Shown here: positions 27,438 through 35,033 of the stretch, piece by piece | How the letters are laid out: each line of letters begins with the position of its first letter | How positions within the stretch are numbered: position 1 is the first letter of the stretch | Assembly (NCBI GenBank): GCA_022574595.1 | Contig: JACZRS010000009.1 | Location: 62,001 to 126,000 of the forward strand | From: Planctomycetota bacterium | Lineage (GTDB): Bacteria > Planctomycetota > Phycisphaerae > Phycisphaerales > SM1A02 | Length of the DNA stretch: 64,000 nucleotides | Reading direction: 5' to 3' | Notes under the pieces: model-generated | Database searches by the model: none | Told to the model about the DNA's origin: nothing | The model's input: the letters and a program-made list of their open reading frames with translations, nothing else | Position numbers and translations under genes: made by a program

Positions 27438-28976
27438 TCACCTCCAGCTAGCAAAAAGGATTAGAAGATCTTGTGTATTTACAATCCCATCACTGAATAG
27501 ATCAGCTTGGCATTCGATGGGTGGATTCGGGCAAGGGCCCCAAAATCCCAGAAGAATAATAAGATCAGACAGATCTACAACACCATCAGCATTAAGATCT
27601 GCAAATCCAATTTCACAAGCATCTATGACACCGTTGGCGTTGTTGTCTTGATTGGCCAAAACATCAAACACAAATGCTGCACCCGCAGAATTCTCAGGCT
27701 CATCATGCCGTGGAGCAGAAACTATCCCTATGCCATTACAAATGTCAACTCGCGCGCCGAAATCGTCTCCCCAACTGATGTTGGGTGCAATAAGTTTGCC
27801 ATGATAAATCCATGAATTACTCTCGGCAATATATTGGTAGGCGTATGCACCACCTCCATTGTCTACCGGCAGATCATGGTCCGGAGCTCCAACAATAATT
27901 ATGTCGTCTTCTATAGCAACTCTACCGAAATGATCATGTGCAGTACCATCAAATGCAACTAGCTTTGCTTGCTCAATCCATTGTTCAGAATTAGCGTCGT
28001 AATGAAATACATAAGCCGAACCTGCATGCACTCCTCCACTTAAGCTTAGGATGTCATCAAAGACTGCTCCAACGACTAGTTTGTCTCCGCTTATTGCTAC
28101 GGACACTCCAAACCAATCGTCTTCCTCGCCATCAGATGGTGCTAGCATACTCTGTTCAAGCCAGAAGAATTCAAACTCATTCACATGCTCTTGAAAAACG
28201 TAGGCCGCACCAGAATCAGGTCCGTAAACGAAAGCGCCAATGGCACCTACGAGTATGTGATCGCCATCGATATCGACAGACCAGCCAAATAAGTCCCCAC
28301 TAAAACCCGTTGTTGCAATCAGCTTGGCACGAAAATTCCATGTTGCAGCATCATCATCGCTGAATTGAAATGCATACGCTGCTCCAGTGCTGACAGTGCC
28401 GTGTAGCTGTTTGGGGGCGCCTATAATCGCAAGGTTATTTTTGATGGCAACAGAGGCGCCAAATTCTGCACCTGTATGGCTATCAGGGGCTAAAAGCTTT
28501 TGCTGGAGTTGTTGTACCCATTCATCGAGATCTTCATCATACCTAAAAATGTAGGCAGCTCCAGCATTATATCCTCCTTGATCATTGTGGTATGCACCTA
28601 CGATCGCAAAGTCTCCACTGATATCAACTGAATACCCGAACTTATCAAAACCTTCTGAGTCAGCAGCCAATAACTTCGTCTCTTCAATCCAGTTATTGCC
28701 TTGGCGTTTATATATATAAGCTGCGCCGGAGCTACTTCCGTTGCCATCATGGCCGGGTGCACCAACGATCATCCTGACTCCGTCAATTGCAACCGAACGA
28801 CTGAAGTTATCTCCTTGCGCTGCATCTGATGCTAGCAGTTTCTCTAAGTCGCACTGAGCTTGAGCATTACCCACAACCAACAATGTTGTAGCTATGCAAA
28901 CAGGAGCAATGGCTCGAAGTATATTTAGTTGAATTGGCAATCTGAAATGTTTCACTTGTAAATAAATTAACTTCAC
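27438..28976 (-). CDS. Secreted seven-bladed FG-GAP-type propeller with dockerin-like tail (B)
   Basis: The start is GTG 28976. GGGAGTGAT, formed by the last codons and stop of the upstream gene, is the likely ribosome-binding site. A signal peptide (IAPVCIATTLLVVGNAQAQ) is followed by seven propeller repeats (for example ISGDFAIVGAY, IDGDHILVGAI, ISGDKLVVGAV). The dockerin-like pair is DLNADGVVDLSDLIILL and DLFSDGIVNTQDLLILF, ending FASWR. Its terminal TGG AGG TGA codons in turn form the Shine-Dalgarno for propeller A. It is a duplicate of A and a relative of the interrupted gene at 19894-21309. Confidence 0.8.
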   Translation of the reverse strand: MKLIYLQVKHFRLPIQLNILRAIAPVCIATTLLVVGNAQAQCDLEKLLASDAAQGDNFSRSVAIDGVRMIVGAPGHDGNGSSSGAAYIYKRQGNNWIEETKLLAADSEGFDKFGYSVDISGDFAIVGAYHNDQGGYNAGAAYIFRYDEDLDEWVQQLQQKLLAPDSHTGAEFGASVAIKNNLAIIGAPKQLHGTVSTGAAYAFQFSDDDAATWNFRAKLIATTGFSGDLFGWSVDIDGDHILVGAIGAFVYGPDSGAAYVFQEHVNEFEFFWLEQSMLAPSDGEEDDWFGVSVAISGDKLVVGAVFDDILSLSGGVHAGSAYVFHYDANSEQWIEQAKLVAFDGTAHDHFGRVAIEDDIIIVGAPDHDLPVDNGGGAYAYQYIAESNSWIYHGKLIAPNISWGDDFGARVDICNGIGIVSAPRHDEPENSAGAAFVFDVLANQDNNANGVIDACEIGFADLNADGVVDLSDLIILLGFWGPCPNPPIECQADLFSDGIVNTQDLLILFASWR

Positions 28977-28980
28977 CGCA

Positions 28981-30135
28981 TCACTCCCAACTTGCAAATA
29001 GGATTAGAAGATCGCTTGTGTTGACAATGCCATCGCCATTTAGGTCGGGCGCACACGGGTTGGGTTGCTCGGGGCATGGCCCCCAATATCCTAGAAGAAT
29101 AAGTAGATCAGAAGTATTGACTACACCGTCGCCGTTAAAATCGGCTGGCAATATTGTAAGAATCGTTGCGGTGTAATCTGATTCGCATGCGCCTTCATCC
29201 TGGAAAAATGGAGCAACATAGAACCACCATGTACCTTCATCAAGTTGAGTTGAAACATAGCTCGGCTGACAGGCTGCGGATTCAGTAAACGTGAGGAAGC
29301 AGCTTGCTGCTTCGCAGTCGGCAACTCCACCGGTATCGATGATTCCAAATTGAGTGCGGAATTCTGCACTTACTATCCAGGTAACTATGCGAGTTTCTGT
29401 TAATACCAACTCATACCAATCTGTATCGCGTGCTCCGGTTACTGGATTGGAAGCTATTGAACCACAGATAGTTTCGCCATCAACCATTGACATGAAGATA
29501 GGAATTTCAGAGTTACATCCGCCGTTAATAAAATCATCGGGTAGGCCGTCTTCACCTAACCCGCAGTTAGGTTCATTCTCGAGCGTTGCTCCATCGATGC
29601 AGCTGCCACAATCTGATGAATCCATTGTTATCACATATAAGCCGCGCTCATCGAGATAGCCATCTATCACGATGTAATAGGTGATGCCTGCGGATAGCTC
29701 CACGTTGGCTATGTGTGCATTGAAGTTTCTGCCATCAGGTCCGAATGCGTCATCATCACTGCATGCGATTGGCAAATCTTCATCGGGGCATGCTCCTTCA
29801 AATACATAAAGCTCGGTATCGTAAGCTGACCCACTGAGGCTTATGGATACAGATTCATCCTGTTTGGGTGTGTATTTGTACACCACATCGCGCGCGTTTG
29901 AATCTCCTGCTTCTCCGAAAACGCATGTAAGCTGATAATCGTTAGCGAAGAAGTTTGTATCACCCGCATCTATAAAAGGCAGGGCTGTGATTACCGCAGC
30001 ATTATCGCAATTTTCGCCGCCATCCGCATAGGCCCTGCTTTGCCCTATACATATGGCTCCAGCAGCAATTAGTCCTATTAGCGCTAAACGCTGCGCACTT
30101 ACAGCATCACGCCCGCACGGTAGTAGTGTGGCCAT
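28981..30135 (-). CDS. Secreted PPC-like protein with dockerin-like tail
   Basis: A 384-residue protein from ATG 30135 (GGAGAG eight bases upstream) has a long signal peptide ending IGQSRAYADGG. The first domain has the look of a bacterial pre-peptidase C-terminal/DUF-type beta-sandwich: GDSNARDVVYKYTPKQDESV, YDTELYVFEGAC, CSDDDAFGPDGRN and ITYYIVIDGY. A second, partial copy follows (ARDTDWYELVL, STQLDEGTWWFYVAPF). Two canonical calcium-loop repeats close the protein: DFNGDGVVNTSDLLILL and DLNGDGIVNTSDLLILF. It is the first gene of the run to 25943 and ends in TGG GAG TGA, which serves the next gene as ribosome-binding site. Confidence 0.78.
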   Translation of the reverse strand: MATLLPCGRDAVSAQRLALIGLIAAGAICIGQSRAYADGGENCDNAAVITALPFIDAGDTNFFANDYQLTCVFGEAGDSNARDVVYKYTPKQDESVSISLSGSAYDTELYVFEGACPDEDLPIACSDDDAFGPDGRNFNAHIANVELSAGITYYIVIDGYLDERGLYVITMDSSDCGSCIDGATLENEPNCGLGEDGLPDDFINGGCNSEIPIFMSMVDGETICGSIASNPVTGARDTDWYELVLTETRIVTWIVSAEFRTQFGIIDTGGVADCEAASCFLTFTESAACQPSYVSTQLDEGTWWFYVAPFFQDEGACESDYTATILTILPADFNGDGVVNTSDLLILLGYWGPCPEQPNPCAPDLNGDGIVNTSDLLILFASWE

Positions 30136-30170
30136 TAAAGCTCTCCAATTTGAGATCATTAGGCTCGAAT

Positions 30171-30260
30171 AAAAAGGCCCCCAGACAGGAACACAGTTAG
30201 ATCAACTGAGAAGCTTCGGCTTAAGAACCCATTTAGCTATAAATTTTTGGGGCGAGACAG
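30171..30260 (-). promoter_or_regulatory. Possible structured leader of the dockerin operon
   Basis: On the minus strand, CGCCCC near 30250 could pair with GGGGGC at about 30177-30183, followed by five U (30171-30175). Inside lies a small hairpin, AAGC/GCTT with a four-base loop. This looks like a terminator or attenuator about 40 bases before the start of the PPC-like gene. The long loop makes it uncertain. Confidence 0.3.
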
Positions 30261-30353
30261 GTAAAACACCTCTGAAGGCAAGACAGAGACATTTCCCTAT
30301 TAAGATATGGTTCATAGTGATTTAGAACCGATTGTGCGAAAAATTCCTGCAAC

Positions 30354-31025
30354 TTACCTTCGACGTCGGCGTGTGGTGGTTAAGGCCACAATTCCAAGTA
30401 GCGCAGCCGCGCTGGGAGCGGGAATATTGTCCACCGAAAACGGTGTGTTATTTTCGTCCCCAACGTCCTTCCAGGCGATGCTGCCGCTTAGATGAAAGCC
30501 TACTCCTTTATCAATGGTAAACTGAGCAATAACTACATCAAACGTTTCATTATCGGGGATGATGTCAAAGAAACCAACCGGTGGTGGATCTCCAATGTAA
30601 AACCAGCCGCCAAGTCCGCTAAAAGAACTACCCGCAATGACATTTCCATCCCAATCGGCGAAGTCACCAGTAAACTGAGTATTTGCAGGAAATATCGTTG
30701 CGCCTGTTGTAGCGTAGCTATCATACAGCTCGCCGCCTAGCCCTCCTGCAGAAGGAAAATCGTTGAATGGTAAACCTGAATACAGAGCTTGGTTATAGAG
30801 TTCACCACCGCCGGTAGTAAAGTCTATAGATAATATCCCTTGTCCACCAACACCTAGCAATCTGTCATTTTCATCATCGAATATTGCAATGACCTGCCAG
30901 GTGTCATGCATGCCATCGGGGTGCTGGTTGGCCCCTGCAATAATCTCAACACTGATGAGCGACGCGTGGGAATTGGAGGCTAAAGCTACTGCTGCTATCG
31001 ACCAGAGAAGATTGTTGATAGACAT
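30354..31025 (-). CDS. PEP-CTERM-like sorted surface protein
   Basis: A 223-residue protein starts behind AAAGGACG with a signal peptide (INNLLWSIAAVALASNSHA). The body is beta-rich and Gly-rich, with no recognised enzymatic domain. The C-terminus PAPSAAALLGIVALTTT followed by five arginines is a sorting tail of the kind processed by exosortase: a Pro-containing motif, a hydrophobic helix and a basic end. The motif is PAP rather than the usual PEP, as is common in this bacterial group. No exosortase gene is in the window. The protein is probably displayed at the cell surface or in extracellular polymer. Confidence 0.72.
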   Translation of the reverse strand: MSINNLLWSIAAVALASNSHASLISVEIIAGANQHPDGMHDTWQVIAIFDDENDRLLGVGGQGILSIDFTTGGGELYNQALYSGLPFNDFPSAGGLGGELYDSYATTGATIFPANTQFTGDFADWDGNVIAGSSFSGLGGWFYIGDPPPVGFFDIIPDNETFDVVIAQFTIDKGVGFHLSGSIAWKDVGDENNTPFSVDNIPAPSAAALLGIVALTTTRRRRR

Positions 31026-31139
31026 GATGCGTCCTTTCGATTTGCCGCATTATAGCTAGAAGTACAGCTTTGCAAGAGGCAAATCAGCTTGATTTTCCGA
31101 ATTATTCACTTTGTACTGGCACGAAGTTTGCTTGACGCT

Positions 31140-31164
31140 GCGGGTCAAGCCCGCCGGCTAAACG
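31140..31164. repeat. Short palindromic element, second copy
   Basis: GCGGG, TCAAG and CCCGC are followed by CGGCTAAACG, matching the loop and tail of 18281-18308 with compensating stem changes. It also overlaps a GCTTGAC/GTCAAGC inverted repeat beginning near 31130. Confidence 0.6.
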
Positions 31165-31214
31165 GGGTTAAACTTGATGCCTCCCAGCTGATGCTTGGTG
31201 CCTTCTACCGTTGC

Positions 31215-31248
31215 AACCCAATGGATTGCTATCCATTGGCGTCGGGGA
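31215..31248. repeat. REP-like palindrome, copy 2
   Basis: The core and flanks are identical to 21763-21798 (9-bp arms around TGCT, then GCGTCGGGG). It ends 8 bases from the stop of the minus-strand decarboxylase gene, so both copies sit directly 3' of a gene. Confidence 0.85.
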
Positions 31249-31255
31249 GCCATCA

Positions 31256-32227
31256 TTAATAATTCGGCGTGGGGGCACGATATTGCGATATGTCGATACT
31301 CTTAAACCAATCGATGGTCTTGGCTAACCCCTCTTTGAGGGCTATTTGCGGTTCCCAACCGAGTTTTTCCTTCGCCAGGGTAATATCAGGACATCTCTGC
31401 TTGGGATCATCCTGTGGCTGAGGCCGATCACTGATTATCTTCGACGTTGAGCCTGTAAGCTCTACAACCAATTCCGCTAGCTCGCGTATTGTAAACTCAC
31501 CCGGATTGCCGAGATTTATCGGGCCACAAAGTTCATCAGGTGCATTCATCATCTTTAGCAATCCATCTATAAGATCATCTACGAAACAAAAAGATCTTGA
31601 TTGTGAGCCGTCGCCGTAGATTGTTATATCTTCACCTGCCATTGCCTGCCGGATAAAATTGCTAACAACGCGGCCATCATATGGATGCATACGCGGGCCA
31701 TAGGTATTAAAAATTCTCACCACTCGAATGTTAACTTTGTTTTGTCGGCGGTAATCGAACATCAAGGTTTCAGCAGCGCGTTTGCCTTCATCGTAACAAG
31801 CACGAGGGCCGATGGGATTTACGTTGCCTCGATACGATTCAGGTTGCGGGTGAACATCGGGGTCGCCATATATTTCGCTAGTGGATGTGTGAAGTATCTT
31901 GGCTTTAACGCGCTTTGCCAGGCCCAGCATATTTATGGCGCCCATTACGGATGTCTTTGTGGTCTTGATGGGATTGAACTGGTAGTGGCCTGGGGCTGCG
32001 GGACAGGCGAGGTTATAAATCTCATCCACTTCCAAGAACAGTGGATAAATTACATCATGGCGAATTAGTTCGAAATTCGGCTCATCCAGCAGATGTTTGA
32101 TATTTGATTTCTGCGATGTGAAGAAATTATCCACGCAGATAACATCCTGTTCGGCTTTGACCAGCCGATCACAGAGATGTGAGCCGAGAAAGCCCGCTCC
32201 GCCGGTAATGAGTATTCGTTTGATCAT
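31256..32227 (-). CDS. UDP-glucuronate decarboxylase (UDP-xylose synthase) type SDR
   Basis: A 323-residue extended SDR. The NAD motif is [11 protein letters not shown], the family-specific stretch [19 protein letters not shown] is characteristic of UXS enzymes, [10 protein letters not shown] carries the catalytic Ser/Thr, and [11 protein letters not shown] gives Yxxx[13 protein letters not shown] and [15 protein letters not shown] complete the family pattern. It converts UDP-glucuronate to UDP-xylose for surface polysaccharide. It is monocistronic and divergent from anmK. Confidence 0.92.
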   Translation of the reverse strand: MIKRILITGGAGFLGSHLCDRLVKAEQDVICVDNFFTSQKSNIKHLLDEPNFELIRHDVIYPLFLEVDEIYNLACPAAPGHYQFNPIKTTKTSVMGAINMLGLAKRVKAKILHTSTSEIYGDPDVHPQPESYRGNVNPIGPRACYDEGKRAAETLMFDYRRQNKVNIRVVRIFNTYGPRMHPYDGRVVSNFIRQAMAGEDITIYGDGSQSRSFCFVDDLIDGLLKMMNAPDELCGPINLGNPGEFTIRELAELVVELTGSTSKIISDRPQPQDDPKQRCPDITLAKEKLGWEPQIALKEGLAKTIDWFKSIDISQYRAPTPNY

Positions 32228-32315
32228 GGATGGGGAAGGGGTCAGGATTAAGGAGTCGGGATTCAGGGTAGGATAAGATTGTGATGATACGCTCTTTGAT
32301 GGATTCGACGATTAT

Positions 32316-33470
32316 ATGGATGATCTTGACATGTCATTAAGTTCTAAACAACAACGGCTGGTGGTTGGAGCGATGACCGGCACAAGTATTGATGGTATAG
32401 ACGTTGCCTTGGTAAGGGTGTTTGGTTGTGGGCTTGGCATGGATATTGAGCTACTAGCCCATTCTGGGATGAGTTTAGGGCCGTTGGCGGCTGATCTTCG
32501 TCGTGCAGCTAATGGGGAAGCGATGAACGCTGAGCAATTTGCCAAGCTTGCACTAATTCTGGGAGAGTTGCATGTTGAGGCTATTGAGCAATTATCTGTA
32601 CTTGGAAAAACCATCGATCTTATAACGGTTCATGGACAAACAATTTTTCATCAACCGCCTATCTCCTGGCAGCTTATCAATCCAACGCCGATTGCGCGAC
32701 GATTCAGTGTTCCTGTAATTAGTGACTTACGCCAAGCCGACCTAGCAGCAGGCGGACAGGGGGCACCAATTACGCCACTTGCAGATTGGATTGCGTTTCG
32801 TGATGCTAATAAAAGGCGCGCGATTGTAAATCTTGGCGGATTCTGCAACGTAACGATTCTTCCTTGCAGTGAGATGGATGATCCGCTTTCTCAAATAGAA
32901 GGCTTCGATGTTTGTGCGTGCAACCATGTGCTTGATGAAGTTGCAAGGACATTGCTTGATAAACCATATGATGACGGTGGCAAAGCTGCACTGGCAGGTC
33001 AAGCAAATTCAACACTAACTGAAGAACTTAAAAGCAAGTTGTTATTGCAGTCTAATGCTAATAGATCGCTAGGTAGTGGTGATGAACTTACAGCATGGGC
33101 AAGAGCGCACTGCGATGAAGTTAAGGTGAATGATCTGGCAGCAACGGCTGTATCTGCGATCACGCAATGTATCAGCGAGAAGCTAAACAAATCGAGTATA
33201 CATGAAGTAATCTTAGCTGGCGGAGGAGTGCTAAATGCTGCAATGGTGAATGAGCTATCAAATTGCTGCGATGCGTCTGTAATAACAAGCGACCGATTAG
33301 GTGTTGCTGCTCAGGCACGAGAAGCCATGGCCATTGCGGTGCTTGGAGTCCTATGTGCTGATGGAATCGCTATTACACTCCCTCAGGTAACAGGCTGCAC
33401 AGCGCCGGCTCCAGTTGCGGGGCGATGGACCTTGCCACAGGTTCCACGCGTCCAAACTGAACAAGTCTGA
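32316..33470 (+). CDS. anmK: Anhydro-N-acetylmuramic acid kinase
   Basis: AnmK (384 residues) phosphorylates and opens 1,6-anhydroMurNAc during peptidoglycan recycling. It has the ATP-binding GAMTGTSIDGIDVALV at the N-terminus, VHGQTIFHQPP, the catalytic-region FDVCACNHVLDEVA (the usual form is D-x-GPGN), GKAALAG and a C-terminal ILAGGGVLNAAMVNEL. The replacement of GPGN by CACN is unusual. ATG 32331, five codons in, is an alternative start. It shows that this organism handles muropeptides, so a peptidoglycan wall is likely. Confidence 0.9.
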   Translation: MDDLDMSLSSKQQRLVVGAMTGTSIDGIDVALVRVFGCGLGMDIELLAHSGMSLGPLAADLRRAANGEAMNAEQFAKLALILGELHVEAIEQLSVLGKTIDLITVHGQTIFHQPPISWQLINPTPIARRFSVPVISDLRQADLAAGGQGAPITPLADWIAFRDANKRRAIVNLGGFCNVTILPCSEMDDPLSQIEGFDVCACNHVLDEVARTLLDKPYDDGGKAALAGQANSTLTEELKSKLLLQSNANRSLGSGDELTAWARAHCDEVKVNDLAATAVSAITQCISEKLNKSSIHEVILAGGGVLNAAMVNELSNCCDASVITSDRLGVAAQAREAMAIAVLGVLCADGIAITLPQVTGCTAPAPVAGRWTLPQVPRVQTEQV

Positions 33471-33533
33471 GAATAAAACCGCTAGAACCCCCCACCACTA
33501 ACCGATATCGTTGAGACACTGATAGAGGATCGT

Positions 33534-34067
33534 ATGAGTTCTTTTAAGCTATTTTGGAATTTACATAAATGGACCGGCTTAATTGCTGCTTCATTCTTTG
33601 CAGTTACCGCAACGACCGGTTTTATGCTGCTGATTAAAAAGAGAGTTGCGTGGATTCAACCGCCAACCATGGATGGTGGTGAAGGTGGGATCGAAAGCTT
33701 TATAACTAATCAAGAGCTTTTTGAAATTGTGTTTTCACAAGATCATGCAGATTTTCAATCGATAGAAGATATTAACCGCGTTGATTTTCGTCCTAATCAG
33801 CAAGTCTTTAAGGTGCGATCCGAGCATAACCATAGCGAACTTCAAATTTCCGCAGTTACTGGCGAAATGCTAAATAGCTCGTGGCGGCCATCGGATCTAA
33901 TTGAGCAAATCCATGATGGATCGTTTTGGAGTGATTGGATACACGATTGGGTAATGCCGTTTGTCAGTTTCGCACTTCTATTTATGGTTTTTAGTGGTTT
34001 GTGGCTTTGGATAGAACCGAGCATTCGTAAACGAAGACGTAAGAAGCACAAAGCAACCGTTATGTAA
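33534..34067 (+). CDS. PepSY-associated membrane protein
   Basis: A 177-residue protein starts behind AGAGGATCG. The N-terminal FWNLHKWTGLIAASFFAVTATTGFMLL is the characteristic PepSY-TM helix with a His. An extracytoplasmic PepSY-like segment follows (VDFRPNQQVFKVRSEHNHSELQISAVTGEML), and a second membrane helix near the C-terminus (MPFVSFALLFMVFSGLWLWI) ends in a basic tail. Such proteins are found with iron-uptake or reductase systems, but no partner is adjacent. Its stop abuts the stop of the convergent anti-sigma gene with no spacer. Confidence 0.8.
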   Translation: MSSFKLFWNLHKWTGLIAASFFAVTATTGFMLLIKKRVAWIQPPTMDGGEGGIESFITNQELFEIVFSQDHADFQSIEDINRVDFRPNQQVFKVRSEHNHSELQISAVTGEMLNSSWRPSDLIEQIHDGSFWSDWIHDWVMPFVSFALLFMVFSGLWLWIEPSIRKRRRKKHKATVM

Positions 34068-34499
34068 TCAATCTGAAGATCTGGCTAGTGCCACTAGTGA
34101 ACGGGCTAAGCTGGAATCGCTTGGGTGTTCGGAATATCGTTTAGCGAATTTTAGTTGCCAATCGCTTACGTTTGACGTGTTGTTCTGCTGTACTAATTGG
34201 GGTTGCACAGTTTGCGGACCGCGCACCAGGTAGCCACCGACAAAAGCGAATACTAGTACAGCTGCGTAACGAAGCAGGCTAGGCATAATTGCAGGTCGAG
34301 CTGCTTTATCCTGTTTTACTATCGCTACTACAGGCTCATCCAACGAACGTATCGTTTGCAGTGTCTGTCTTAAACCATCCACCTCAGCAGCAAACTCTGG
34401 ATCAATATCAAGTGCAGCTTCAAATTGTTGGCGTTGCTCGGCATTTAATTCATCGCCGAGATAATCAGCTAACATTGGCTTTAGTTCATCGTGTGTCAT
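34068..34499 (-). CDS. Probable anti-sigma factor
   Basis: A 143-residue protein. An acidic N-terminal helical region (HDELKPMLADYLGDELNAEQRQQFEAAL), typical of zinc-less anti-sigma domains, is followed by one membrane segment (about residues 75-92, SLLRYAAVLVFAFVGGYLV) and a short outer domain. It starts 12 bases after the ECF sigma stop on the same strand, the usual sigma/anti-sigma pairing, so it most likely holds that sigma factor at the membrane. The Cys-His zinc motif of ZAS-type anti-sigmas is absent. Confidence 0.75.
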   Translation of the reverse strand: MTHDELKPMLADYLGDELNAEQRQQFEAALDIDPEFAAEVDGLRQTLQTIRSLDEPVVAIVKQDKAARPAIMPSLLRYAAVLVFAFVGGYLVRGPQTVQPQLVQQNNTSNVSDWQLKFAKRYSEHPSDSSLARSLVALARSSD

Positions 34500-34511
34500 T
34501 TATTAATCCTT

Positions 34512-35033
34512 TTAGTTCTCCCATCGATTCCCTAGGCGATGGCGCATAGTGGTTAATGCGCGCAAATAATGTGTCTTGGCTGTAGATACCGCTATCTCCA
34601 TCTCTGCTGCGATTCGTGCAAACGTAAGACCATCAAATACCTTTGCAATCAAAACGCTTCTCTGCATATCACTAAGTTTATCAAGCGCGGCTACGAGATC
34701 AGCTCGCAATTCATCTTGTTGAGTTTGATCCGTGAAACTACCAACTTCGCTCTTTGCGGATTTGCGTTCGCGTTTGCGATCAGCACTTCGGGATCGAGCG
34801 AAATCGATAGCCCGATGTATCGTAACACGACGCAGCCAGGCCCGTGGATTACGCAATGTTGATCTATCATCGTTCTGAATCCAGCGCAGAAACACATCCT
34901 GCACAACATCAAGCGCATCATGGTGTCGGCCAACCAATCTATATGCCCAGGTATAGATCTCACCCCTATACAGTTCAAACGCAGTATCTCGATCCTTTGA
35001 TTGGGTAGTTGACATAAGAAACATTTTACTCAC
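34512..35033 (-). CDS. ECF-type RNA polymerase sigma factor
   Basis: A 173-residue sigma-70-family factor. Region 2 is seen in FELYRGEIYTWAYRLVGRHHDALDVVQDVFLRWI, with NPRAWLRRVTIHRAIDFARS continuing it. Region 4 is DKLSDMQRSVLIAKVFDGLTFARIAAEME and AVSTAKTHYLRALTTMRHRL, a helix-turn-helix that contacts the -35 element. GTG 35033 overlaps the upstream lipoprotein stop (GTGA); ATG 35024 or 35015 are alternative starts. It forms an operon with the lipoprotein (upstream) and the anti-sigma (downstream). Confidence 0.92.
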   Translation of the reverse strand: MSKMFLMSTTQSKDRDTAFELYRGEIYTWAYRLVGRHHDALDVVQDVFLRWIQNDDRSTLRNPRAWLRRVTIHRAIDFARSRSADRKRERKSAKSEVGSFTDQTQQDELRADLVAALDKLSDMQRSVLIAKVFDGLTFARIAAEMEIAVSTAKTHYLRALTTMRHRLGNRWEN

